Source of the DNA: Thermoplasmata archaeon
GTDB lineage: Archaea > Thermoplasmatota > DTKX01 > VGTL01
Direction of reading: 5' to 3'
DNA length: 64,000 nucleotides
Assembly (NCBI GenBank): GCA_038851035.1
Contig: JAWCLH010000004.1
Coordinates: forward strand, 55,688 to 119,687
Below are positions 19,801-26,568 of the stretch, piece after piece (position 1 is the first letter of the stretch; every line of letters starts with the position of its first letter). The notes beneath the pieces were generated by a model. That model searched no databases and was not told the DNA's origin. It saw only the letters and a program-made list of their open reading frames with translations. The position numbers were made by a program, and so were the translations under genes.

Positions 19801-20111
19801 GTGGGCCCGATGGTTATCGATTTGGCGTATATGACCAACGTCCCGGTCTTCTCATCTGAGCCGTCGTAGGGCTTGAGTTTTAAGGTGCCGTCAATCTGAA
19901 CAGAATCTTTGTAGGTATGAGTTCCGTATAGGGTATATTCCTCACCCGCGGGAATTATTAAGTTGTTGGCGTTGTCTATTATGGCACGCTGGATGGCTCC
20001 CCCTTCAGACCGAGAAGCGGCTGCTGCCGCTGGTAGGGCGGAGAGCACCATCGCCACTATAACTGAAATCGAAATCACAATGCGCACTTCGCCTCGAGCA
20101 TTCTCGAACAT
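16803..20111 (-). CDS. giant secreted glycine-rich protein with Ig/FN3-like repeats, anchor and Pro-rich tail (copy C)
   Basis: A 1,102-residue paralogue of A and B. ATG 20111 is chosen because an ATAAATATT box lies about 25 bp upstream and the start MFEN resembles copy A's MFGK; a longer TTG start (20123) is possible. Signal peptide about 1-30, common beta module (LIIPAGEEYTLYGTHTYKD to ILGDGRGYGGGGGG), then a glycine-rich region rich in GGGG and Tyr/Asp spacers (SGGKDGSNPNGGDGAG). Then FN3-like and Ig-like repeats (SDGSGFGNWSEVRKF, APYQSKVKFMVTWSGTDS, TYYRVTREGE) and a last domain GTVEPGSTVYVNGRL. One membrane segment (about 1045-1068) is followed by ARRKKPVV and a proline-rich tail unique to this copy. 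The glycine region holds a C22 tract on the plus strand. Confidence 0.9.
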   Translation of the reverse strand: MFENARGEVRIVISISVIVAMVLSALPAAAAASRSEGGAIQRAIIDNANNLIIPAGEEYTLYGTHTYKDSVQIDGTLKLKPYDGSDEKTGTLVIYAKSITIGPTGAILGDGRGYGGGGGGGSEGGKGGTGGQGGDGGRPTDYYASGGGGGSNGGQGGPSGGYSEFTPGKAGTESKGGDGGGCDNWGDYGGKGGPGWGGGGGGGGCDYYGGGGGGGGGSGGKDGSNPNGGDGAGPYGGKGGQGPTYSYDGTKDGENGGYMAKQSNGDTTTDMTVVKGSGGGGGSSAQYYCGGGGGGGAGGGAVTLVSENELIVQGIISTTGGGGGGYSVCWGDEYYRSAKGGGGAGGGICLSGVSLIISGTVDARGRDKDQLSTTNGGTVKCFYFSKSITGTIRAGRIYSNGLPAMRGLISPEDGAVTGPKPTFKWLKGEDPEGASLTYHLQVSGNEQFTTTKLDEKGIKGTEFKPTVGLQGECYWRVRASDGSGFGNWSEVRKFTVDSSPPESAVDELPEYVNTTPFWVSWSGTDKGLGLASYTIWVSENEEPFRPWLVNTTQTRALFEGRDGSRYAFYSTALDLADNMETPPAHPDTQTILDATPPTSSIGDLAPYQSKVKFMVTWSGTDSVSGVRSYTVYAAKDRGEFEKWQDDVPGDVVFAQYSGEEGHSYSFFVVATDFAGNTEPVPPPPSKIKTTIVDATPPVTRFAPERPVYGENPVYITPGSVIVLKVNETASGVKATYYMIDNRPQQDYIKPFKETVIGHHNITFWSVDKAGNEEKRVRVWFFVDNEPPVTNLVPLGPNYTSESGKLYIAASTLVSFDAQDKGSGVNVTIYQLDGMEGLTYLGPFKLGKGGSHIIKYITYDNLGLQTPETNVTVVVDDWPPSTRAIGPTGPQSRTVEIELNATDLESGLADTYYRVTREGEPPMSFIKGRKIIIDVKSDGSTDGKYIVEYYSVDNVDNKEETRNLTIIVDTSGTLELGFGSASTSKDRFTVKGTVEPGSTVYVNGRLTRVNPDGRFSIEIELKEGANKIEVKAIDPAGNEKTETRTITYNKPLETGSIWPVIAIVVTIAVVAVIALVMARRKKPVVAPPPPSPPALTPPLPPAP
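19504..19525. repeat. 22-nt poly-C homopolymer inside a coding sequence
   Basis: Twenty-two consecutive C on the plus strand (G on the coding strand) encode most of a run of eight glycines between GGKGGPGW and CDYYGG in copy C. The present length keeps the frame open. Gain or loss of one or two bases would truncate the protein near residue 200, before all Ig-like domains and the anchor. Confidence 0.95.
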
Positions 20112-20238
20112 ACAGAACCACAATAATTAATCAATATTTATAATTTGTCGGATTATAGAAAATTAGAAAAACTATTATCTTGCCAAGGAGGGTAAAAATT
20201 ATTATATCAATGAGGTGTAATCAGCCCTCGGTCATAAC

Positions 20239-20406
20239 ATGGTGAGGGCCGAGAGCTGCTCATCTTGCGGCGTGAGACTAGTCGAGAAGGGGAGCGTGAG
20301 CTTCAGCTGTCCGCAGTGCGGCGGGGCAACAATTGGACGATGCAAGCAGTGCCGGGACCAGAGTGTGGACTATGTATGCCCGGCCTGTGGCTTTCAGGGG
20401 CCGTGA
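20239..20406 (+). CDS. small zinc-ribbon RNA-binding-type protein (HVO_2753-like, DUF1610)
   Basis: A 55-residue protein with four CxxC knuckles: CSSC (7-10), CPQC (24-27), CKQC (35-38) and CPAC (47-50), ending CGFQGP. This is the archaeal two-zinc-finger micro-protein family, typically next to the EF-1beta gene, as here, where EF-1beta starts 4 bp after its stop. The start is ATG 20239. The sequence ATTATTATATCAATG about 30-40 bp upstream could be its promoter. The family is thought to bind RNA or act in translation; the precise role is not shown by the sequence. Confidence 0.9.
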   Translation: MVRAESCSSCGVRLVEKGSVSFSCPQCGGATIGRCKQCRDQSVDYVCPACGFQGP

Positions 20407-20410
20407 GCTC

Positions 20411-20677
20411 ATGGGCGAGGTTCTGGTGCTCTTTAGGCTCCTCCCCGACGGTGTAGACGTGGACATGGACACGATGAGGGAGGAGGTAAAGAGGCGAATT
20501 CCGGAGGGCGTCAGGCTCAGGGGTATCGAGACGAAGGACATCGCATTCGGCCTAAGGGCGCTGAATGTCGTCGTCCAGATGAAGGACGCTGAGGGGGGGC
20601 CCGACGCCATACAGAGAGCTCTCGAGACTATTCCGAGGGTCCAGAGCGTCGAGATTCTGGATATGGGCCTTCTCTGA
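20411..20677 (+). CDS. ef1b: elongation factor 1-beta (archaeal)
   Basis: Guanine-nucleotide exchange factor that reloads aEF-1alpha with GTP during translation. The 88-residue product matches the archaeal single-domain form: MGEVLVLFRLLPDGVDVD at the start, IPEGVRLRGIETKDIAFGLRAL in the middle and IPRVQSVEILDMGLL at the end. ATG 20411 is chosen as the start; longer readings overlap the zinc-ribbon gene. It is co-transcribed with that gene. Confidence 0.96.
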   Translation: MGEVLVLFRLLPDGVDVDMDTMREEVKRRIPEGVRLRGIETKDIAFGLRALNVVVQMKDAEGGPDAIQRALETIPRVQSVEILDMGLL

Positions 20678-20775
20678 TTCTGAGTAAAACCCGAGCACCT
20701 CTATTCACAATCCTGCGCCGGGGATTCCGCCGCAAAGATTTATAGCGTTGAAGCGCGCTCCGCCCTCCGTGGAGC

Positions 20776-20913
20776 ATGCCCTGCTGCAGACACTGTGAGA
20801 AGTACGATGATTGCGAGGACCGCAGCGACTGCTGCGACATGTGCGCCTACTTCAACGGAGACGAGTGCACGCTCGAGGAGGAGGAGCACAGGTACACTGG
20901 AGAGGAGGAGTAG
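20776..20913 (+). CDS. small Cys-rich acidic protein
   Basis: A 45-residue protein, MPCCRHCEKYDDC then DCCDMCAYFNGDEC and an acidic tail EEEEHRYTGEEE. It contains eight cysteines in the first 30 residues, suggesting a metal site or Fe-S cluster. A TATA-like GATTTATAGC (about 20734-20743) lies about 35 bp before the ATG, which supports a real gene. It lies between EF-1beta (same strand) and a convergent hydrolase gene. No named family is recognised; the function is unknown. Confidence 0.65.
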   Translation: MPCCRHCEKYDDCEDRSDCCDMCAYFNGDECTLEEEEHRYTGEEE

Positions 20914-21071
20914 GTAGATACCCTACTCCTCTTCAAGGGAAGACGTTGATGGTCTGAGTATGCCTCCCGATTTCCAGGCCAGCTCGATTGATGCGCTAGT
21001 CCTATGCGGGCCCTAATCAATTCTCCGTCCCTCTGCCGGTACAAAGCTGTTGTGGAGTGGAGCCACGATTC

Positions 21072-21770
21072 TCAGAACTCCCATTGCTCATCGTGGCTGA
21101 ATATCGGTCTCGCGCCCAAGCTCTTTAGGCGCTCAATCGACGCACTCGCCGCGACCGGGTCCAGAAGAATTCCACAAGGGACGCCACTCTCCCAGTTCTC
21201 CTTGACAGGCGATGCGTCGCCTGTGTAGACGTACCGTGTTTCACCGAGTTCGATAACGACGGACTGGTGGCCCGCAGTGTGGCCTGGCGTGGGAATCACT
21301 GAGACCCCCCTTACAATCTCCCTCTCCCCCTCAATCGCTCTGATGTTGGGTGCCTCCAAGACATCTTTAACATAGCCCCCTCTGAGAAATCTAGGCGGGT
21401 TGCGGCCGAATTCTAGCTCCCTTCTCTGCACGAATATTTCCGCGTTCGGGAAGAGGGAGTTGTTCCCCGCGTGGTCGAAATGGAGATGGGTGTTCACGAT
21501 GAGCGATACATCCCTGGGAACCAAGCCCTCGGCGCTGAGGCTTTTCAGTAGAGAGGAATCCCTGTGAACTCGATAGAGTCTGCTGAGTTTCTCGTCGATG
21601 TCGCCAAGACCCGTATCCACGAGAAGATTCCCCTCCGATGTCCTGACCAGGAGGGGTCTGATGGGCGCTAGGTATGTCTGGCCGTAGTAGGCCGTCTTCA
21701 GGTAGACCATGAGCCCTTTATCTATCTCGAAGTGGCCGTCGCGCAGAATTCTGATTTCCCTGACCGTCAT
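21072..21770 (-). CDS. metallo-beta-lactamase-fold hydrolase
   Basis: A 232-residue enzyme of the MBL superfamily, closest in style to N-acyl homoserine lactonase and related lactonases. It has the zinc motif HLHFDH, an Asp in DTGLGD, a later His in TPGHTAG, a ligand Asp in YTGDASP and a final His in SHDEQWEF, so both metal sites look complete. Start ATG 21770 overlaps the stop of the upstream PEP-synthase-like gene as ATGA, so the two are translationally coupled. Longer readings would extend into that gene. The substrate cannot be read from sequence; hydrolysis of a lactone or thioester is the family expectation. Confidence 0.88.
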   Translation of the reverse strand: MTVREIRILRDGHFEIDKGLMVYLKTAYYGQTYLAPIRPLLVRTSEGNLLVDTGLGDIDEKLSRLYRVHRDSSLLKSLSAEGLVPRDVSLIVNTHLHFDHAGNNSLFPNAEIFVQRRELEFGRNPPRFLRGGYVKDVLEAPNIRAIEGEREIVRGVSVIPTPGHTAGHQSVVIELGETRYVYTGDASPVKENWESGVPCGILLDPVAASASIERLKSLGARPIFSHDEQWEF

Positions 21771-23662
21771 GACCCTCCCCGCTCCCGCCGGTCCTCCTGG
21801 CATCCGCATTCCATCGCTCCGGGGCCCCCCTGGCCTTTTCGCCCGCTTCTTCCTCCCCTTCCCTGCCGCTCGCGCCTCCGCATCGTCCCGGCCCCCTCCT
21901 TCCTTCCACCCGGGCGCTCCGAAACCCCCATCGCCCCCTTTCCCCCGCTCCTCACGATAAGACCCGTCCTGGTCCTTCCATCAACATACACATCCACGCC
22001 ACTCTTCATATCGACGAGCCACAGGTCCGGCTCGACGACACACGCTCGCTGCTTGAGAATGGCGGTATTGAGAACGTCCCCCTTCTCCGGGAACACGGGA
22101 ATGTACAGAACATTGGAGACCACCATGTCCCCGAAAAAGTGGGTGCCGTACGAGAGCTCCGGGGTGAAGGAGCCGTAGGAGCATTCGACAATTACCCGCG
22201 CATTGGAGATCTCGGCGTAGTCAACCGGAATTCCGAGCTCGGGATGTGTCGTGGCCCACCGGCCCGGGCCGATTAGCACGTAGCCCTCCCTCTCAAGAGT
22301 TCTGTTGATCTCGCCGATTCTCCTCGCTATCGCGTGCCCCCTCTCGAACCGGTACCTCTCGAGGGGAACATAGACTATGTACCTGAGACCTCTCTTCAGC
22401 CCGTTGCCGAGCACGTTCCTGCTGCGCAGAATCACGCTGCCGCTCGGCACCCTCGCCGGGAGGCTGACCGGCCGGTGCTCGAGCCTGCCACCGAGGGGTC
22501 TGACCTGGAGGATATAGAACCTATCATCCCCGCCCAGATTGAGAGCGAATTCCATGTCTACGGGAATTCCAAAAACGCGCTGGAGGTTGGTGAGGAGGCT
22601 CCTAAGGACCCTGACGAATGGGAAGGGCGAGCCGCTCCTCAGAATTGGGTCGAAGGTCAATATGAGCTTATCGTCCTCGCCGATTCTGCCGGTGGCGTCC
22701 ATGATGTAGGAGCCTTCGATCAAGAGCTGGGCGACCTCCGGGAGAAGCTCGTTCTCAAACTTCAGCTCTTCTAGTCTTCGCGTGGAGAGAGCCCCCGTGT
22801 TGAGGTCGAGCGCGTCTATTTCCGACTGAGAATAGCGGAGAATCTCGGGGACGCCAGTCCCCTCCGGCCTCAAGTGAGGGGCAGCGGGGGTGAACACGCG
22901 CGCGTAGTACCTGCCGACGGCCCTCGTCCCCAGCCCCATCACGATTCTCGCCACGCCGTCGTCGGTGCTGATTGCATCGCTCCATGGGTAAAAGTTCTTT
23001 GAGAAGGCGACGCCCGCAATGAGGGGGTAGTAGAGGCCGGAGGGATATTCCTTGCCTATCAAATTTTGAATAAGGATGGCCATCTTCTCCTCCTTCCAGC
23101 TTATGCGGTGCTTTAGCCTATACTCTCGCGCGTTTTCACCGAAGGTGCTAAGGTATACCAACTTGATAGCTGTCTCGAGCTGGTGCAGGCGGGCTTCGAG
23201 CGAGCCCCGGTTGGGAATGAAGTAGGACTCGTAGATGCCTGCGAAAGAGTGCCTGGGGTCGTCTTCGAGGTAGCTGGAAGAGCGGACGGCGAGGGGCCTC
23301 TTTTCGACGGCCAGGAGCCTGCGGAGCTCCGACACGACGTCACTAGGGAGCTCTGCCCCGACAAACCTCCTCGCCATCTCCGCTTTCGTTATGGCGCCGT
23401 CGCACTTCTCCTGGACAGCCGTCCTGAGGCCGTTCTCCTCCATGAAGGTGTCAAAGTGGTCGGTGGTGATTATTGTCGACTCAGGGAAGGCGACGAGCTC
23501 CGGGAAGTCCGAGAGGGGCTCGCCCTCGAACTCTCTGGCGTGCGCGGCGAAAATCAGCCCCAGGGCCTTTCCGCCTACGAACCCCTTCCCAACGACCCTG
23601 ACCCCCGCAGGCATCCTCTCGATGTCAACGAAGAACCTTTCGTACCTGCTCTCATGGGGCAT
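21767..23662 (-). CDS. PEP/pyruvate-binding (PPDK N-terminal, ATP-grasp) domain protein
   Basis: A 631-residue protein with the nucleotide-binding N-domain of PEP synthase/pyruvate phosphate dikinase. It shows GKGFVGGKALGLIFAA, LAVRSSSYLEDDPRHSFAGIYESYF, AILIQNLIG and VDMEFALN...FYILQVRPL. The swivelling phosphohistidine domain and the TIM-barrel PEP domain are missing; a different C-terminal part of about 200 residues follows (YVLIGPGRWATTHPELGIPVDYAEI). It is therefore not a complete PEP synthase and may be a stand-alone ATP-dependent phosphotransferase. The C-terminal 40 residues are low-complexity Gly/Arg. ATG 23662 is chosen because a box AAAATAAATAGC lies about 40 bp upstream; ATG 23695 is also possible. 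Confidence 0.85.
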   Translation of the reverse strand: MPHESRYERFFVDIERMPAGVRVVGKGFVGGKALGLIFAAHAREFEGEPLSDFPELVAFPESTIITTDHFDTFMEENGLRTAVQEKCDGAITKAEMARRFVGAELPSDVVSELRRLLAVEKRPLAVRSSSYLEDDPRHSFAGIYESYFIPNRGSLEARLHQLETAIKLVYLSTFGENAREYRLKHRISWKEEKMAILIQNLIGKEYPSGLYYPLIAGVAFSKNFYPWSDAISTDDGVARIVMGLGTRAVGRYYARVFTPAAPHLRPEGTGVPEILRYSQSEIDALDLNTGALSTRRLEELKFENELLPEVAQLLIEGSYIMDATGRIGEDDKLILTFDPILRSGSPFPFVRVLRSLLTNLQRVFGIPVDMEFALNLGGDDRFYILQVRPLGGRLEHRPVSLPARVPSGSVILRSRNVLGNGLKRGLRYIVYVPLERYRFERGHAIARRIGEINRTLEREGYVLIGPGRWATTHPELGIPVDYAEISNARVIVECSYGSFTPELSYGTHFFGDMVVSNVLYIPVFPEKGDVLNTAILKQRACVVEPDLWLVDMKSGVDVYVDGRTRTGLIVRSGGKGAMGVSERPGGRKEGAGTMRRRERQGRGGRSGRKGQGGPGAMECGCQEDRRERGGS

Positions 23663-23859
23663 CGGCCTAGCTCTCCGCCGTGGATTATGCTCCACGCTGC
23701 TATTTATTTTATGGTCTTGCGCCTTTGGGCCTTCGGCCCATCGGTTGGCGAACTCTCCTTGGTACTCCCGCTCCTCCTGCTACTCATCTCCGGGAGGCCT
23801 CTGAAGGTGGTGGCCCCCGGGGCCAAAGGTCATTTACCACAGAAGCCATTCACCCAACT

Positions 23860-25242
23860 ATGGCGAAGAATGGCCTTGCGGGCATATTCCGGGCCTATGA
23901 TGTGCGCGGCGTCGTCAACGCGGAGCTGACGGCGGAAGTCATGGCCAGAATCGGCGCGGCCTTCGGTACCCACTTGGGAGGCGACAAGAGGGTCTGCGTT
24001 GGGAGGGACGTTAGGACGAGCAGCCCCTCCCTCGAGAAGGCCTTCGCGGCCGGGCTGGCGATGACGGGGTGCGATGTAGTTTCGGTTGGCCTCGTACCGA
24101 TTCCGACCGCGAATTTCGCGACCCTCCACATGCGCTTTGACGCCGGAGCCTACATCACCGCCTCCCACAACCCGCCCGAGTACAATGGCGTCCGCTTCCG
24201 CCACCCCGATGGGACGGGCTACACCGACGACAACACGACGGTTCGGGATCTATTCTTCGGAACGGCGCTCAGGAAAGCCGACTGGAGGTGGCTTGGCCGA
24301 ATCTCCGAGTTGGTTGCGCAAGACGTAATTGACCAATACATCGAGTTCATACTCGACAGGACCGAATTGGAGGGCGGAATGAAGGTGGCTCTCGACCCCG
24401 GGAACGGCGCCTCTGCCCTTACGGCACCCACGCTCTTCCAAAAGCTTGGGGCTCAGGTAGAGGTGGTCAACGGCGAGCCCGACGGCACCTTCCCCGGCCG
24501 CTCCCCCCATCCCACGGAGAGAAATCTAGGCCAGCTCCAGGAGCTCGTCAGATCCTCGGGGGCAGCTTTCGGCGCGGCATACGACGGCGACGGGGACCGG
24601 GTGGTTTTCGTGGACGAGCTCGGGCGAGTTGCGCAGGTCGAGAAGATTGGAATAATAATATCGAAGCGCCTCCTCAAGGAGAGAAAAGGCAGGGTAATAG
24701 CGAACGTGCCGTGCTCGATGATAGTGGAAGACGAGATTCATAAAGTCGGGGGGGAGGTGATGAGGGTTAGGGTCGGAGATGTATTCGTGTCCGAGGCCAT
24801 TAAAAGACATGGAGCGGTTTTCGCAATGGAGGTCTCTGCCCACTACTTTATCCCGGACTTCTGGGTCTTCGACGACCCCGTTCTCACGTCCGTGAAGCTC
24901 GCGGAAATTCTATCGGAAGAGAAAGTCCCGCTCTCTGAAATGCTGGACAGAATTCCATCCTACCCGATGACAGAAAAAGGTATTCAATGCCCCGACAGCC
25001 TTAAATTCCAGGCAGTGGAAGCCATGATTGTGAGGCATAGGAAAGCTGGGGACAAAGTTGACACGACCGACGGCCTGAAGGTAATTTACGAAGACGGCTG
25101 GGGGATGGTCAGGCCCTCCAACACTCAGCCTCTTGTCAGGCTATTTGCCGAAGCGAGAACGCAAGAGCGTATGGAGGCGATCGCCTCGGCTCTGGAGCGC
25201 GAGCTGGCGGAGACTATGTCCTCGCTCGGGAGAGCTGGCTAG
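23860..25242 (+). CDS. phosphomannomutase/phosphoglucomutase family protein
   Basis: Alpha-D-phosphohexomutase (460 aa) that moves phosphate between C1 and C6 of mannose, glucose or glucosamine, feeding nucleotide-sugar synthesis. Motifs: FRAYDVRGVVNAELT at the start, active-site serine loop TASHNPPEYNGVR, metal loop DGDGDRV, sugar-binding block with AMEVSAHYF and phosphate-binding RPSNTQPLVRLFAEA near the end. ATG 23860 is the only start that gives the conserved N-terminus. It is divergent from the PEP-synthase-like gene. Whether it is a mannose or a glucosamine mutase is not decidable; the EVSAHYF motif favours the Man/Glc type. Confidence 0.94.
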   Translation: MAKNGLAGIFRAYDVRGVVNAELTAEVMARIGAAFGTHLGGDKRVCVGRDVRTSSPSLEKAFAAGLAMTGCDVVSVGLVPIPTANFATLHMRFDAGAYITASHNPPEYNGVRFRHPDGTGYTDDNTTVRDLFFGTALRKADWRWLGRISELVAQDVIDQYIEFILDRTELEGGMKVALDPGNGASALTAPTLFQKLGAQVEVVNGEPDGTFPGRSPHPTERNLGQLQELVRSSGAAFGAAYDGDGDRVVFVDELGRVAQVEKIGIIISKRLLKERKGRVIANVPCSMIVEDEIHKVGGEVMRVRVGDVFVSEAIKRHGAVFAMEVSAHYFIPDFWVFDDPVLTSVKLAEILSEEKVPLSEMLDRIPSYPMTEKGIQCPDSLKFQAVEAMIVRHRKAGDKVDTTDGLKVIYEDGWGMVRPSNTQPLVRLFAEARTQERMEAIASALERELAETMSSLGRAG

Positions 25243-25332
25243 CTCCTTGCCGAGAATCGGAGCCCTGAGAGGATGCGGGCCCCGGGAAGGCAAATCCCGG
25301 GGCCGGTGGAGGGAAAGGTGGAGGAGGGGAGT

Positions 25333-25839
25333 CTATTTCACCGCTATTACCCTCCTCCCGGTCTCCGTCGGCTCCTTTTTGGGCAGAACCAGCTCCAGCA
25401 CGCCGTCTTCCATCCGCGCCTCAGCCTTGTCCGGAAGAATCTCGGCGGGGAGCTCGAAGCACCTGTAGAGGCTCGAGGAGCTCCTCTCCCTCCTGAGGTA
25501 ATCCCTCCGCCTCTCCTCCGTCTCCTGCTTCCGCTCCGCCGAAACCTCCACGGTGGACCCGGAGACCTCCACTTTGACGTCCTCCTTCTTGAACCCGGGG
25601 ACTTCAATGGTTACCCTGAACTCCTTGCCCGTGTCCTCGATATCCATCAGGGGTTGCCTCAGCCCCGCGAGTTCAGGCCTCCTGAGAGCTTCGCTCGGCC
25701 AGAAAAGACTGTCAATCGAGCTCCTGAAGCTATTGAAAAGCTGGTCCATGTCGCTCCAGAGGCTGAAGAGATCCCTGCTGGAAATGTCGGTTCTCGAAAC
25801 AGGCACAATCTGCTCCTTTTTCTTCTCCTTCCTGAACAT
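25333..25839 (-). CDS. Hsp20/alpha-crystallin small heat-shock protein
   Basis: ATP-independent holdase of 168 residues. An N-terminal region with DMDQLFNSFRSSIDSLFW is followed by the alpha-crystallin domain (about residues 60-160): PLMDIEDTGKEFRVTIEVPGF, KVEVSGSTVEV, YLRRERSSSSLYRCFELPAEI and the strand GVLELVLPKKEP. The C-terminal RVIAVK resembles, but does not exactly match, the usual IXI anchor. A near-perfect Shine-Dalgarno GGAGGTGAT (25844-25852) and a TATA-like box stand upstream, consistent with a strongly expressed gene. Confidence 0.95.
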   Translation of the reverse strand: MFRKEKKKEQIVPVSRTDISSRDLFSLWSDMDQLFNSFRSSIDSLFWPSEALRRPELAGLRQPLMDIEDTGKEFRVTIEVPGFKKEDVKVEVSGSTVEVSAERKQETEERRRDYLRRERSSSSLYRCFELPAEILPDKAEARMEDGVLELVLPKKEPTETGRRVIAVK

Positions 25840-25843
25840 TTAC

Positions 25844-25887
25844 ATCACCTCCACTCTGGCTTTTTTTGAGACCATATATTATATTTC
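25844..25887 (-). promoter_or_regulatory. hsp20 promoter and strong Shine-Dalgarno
   Basis: On the minus strand: GAAATATAATATATGG (25872-25887) as TATA box, then GGAGGTGAT (25844-25852), complementary to the 16S rRNA 3' end, 4 bp before the ATG. It is one of the few genes here with both a leader and a full Shine-Dalgarno. Confidence 0.7.
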
Positions 25888-26306
25888 TCACATCAAATAT
25901 TTAGGCCTTTCTTGATAAAAACTAACACACTTAAAAATCGAAAAATAACCCTGAGATAAATTAATTATTATAGATATAATATTTAATCATTTAAATAATA
26001 ATTACATTGCAGATTTCAATATTCTATTCTGAAGAATATTCTGAATTCTTCATGCTTTTAACCCGTGCAGTCGACGAGGGTTTACTGAGGCTTATATGGG
26101 TTCGATTTCAATAAAAATAGCTGAAAATCGAAATCACCTACATGAAGTGCTTTTCGGCCGGCGCTCGCCGCGGCATACCTACCTTTAAACCGGAGAGACA
26201 ACACCCAGCGACACATAGGGTCTAGGTAAACTCCAGCAGAATTGACGGCCTGGAATTTACCCGCAAACCAGAAATATCAGAGAAGGAATGGGGTTCTGGT
26301 ATCTGG
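25888..26306. other. AT-rich intergenic region with inverted repeats, no gene seen
   Basis: About 420 bp, very AT-rich for this genome, between hsp20 and the zinc-repeat gene. It contains an 8-bp inverted repeat AATATTCT/AGAATATT (26018-26025 and 26033-26040) and a second pair CGATTT/AAATCG (26103-26108 and 26125-26130) flanked by GATTTC/GAAATC. No reading frame longer than noise and no tRNA fold was found. It may hold promoter or operator sites. Confidence 0.5.
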
Positions 26307-26567
26307 ATGGCGGTCACGGCTCTGCTCTGCAAGATGTGCAGTTTTGGGGCAAAGGGTGAGTCTTGCGCCAGATGCGGCGAGTGGATCGGGAGTGGCGGCG
26401 TTGATGCTGTGCTTTGCCGCGAGTGCTCTTTCGGAGCGAAGAAGGAGGAGTGCGTCGTATGCGGCTCGTGGGTCGGAAACCTTCGGGTTCCGGCGCGCCT
26501 CTGCCGACAATGCGCTTTCGGCCACAGGAAGGGCCAATGCGTCCGTTGCGGGCGATCGGTGTTATAA
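26307..26567 (+). CDS. three-repeat CRIPT-like zinc-binding protein
   Basis: An 86-residue protein made of three repeats, each about 22-28 residues: LCKMCSFGAKGESCARCGEWIG, LCRECSFGAKKEECVVCGSWVG and LCRQCAFGHRKGQCVRCGRSVL. Each repeat offers two CxxC pairs with a conserved FGxxK between them, enough for one zinc per repeat. The pattern resembles the C-terminal zinc module of eukaryotic CRIPT and some small multi-repeat proteins of protists; this is from memory and needs a search. The start is ATG 26307. It ends 1 bp before the ATG of the SGNH gene, so they are co-transcribed. Function unknown. Confidence 0.8.
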   Translation: MAVTALLCKMCSFGAKGESCARCGEWIGSGGVDAVLCRECSFGAKKEECVVCGSWVGNLRVPARLCRQCAFGHRKGQCVRCGRSVL

Positions 26568-26568
26568 T

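Noticed and set aside
26090..26112. GGGTTCGATTTCA as a tRNA T-arm
   Set aside because: The stem does not pair and no acceptor, D or anticodon arms could be drawn around it.
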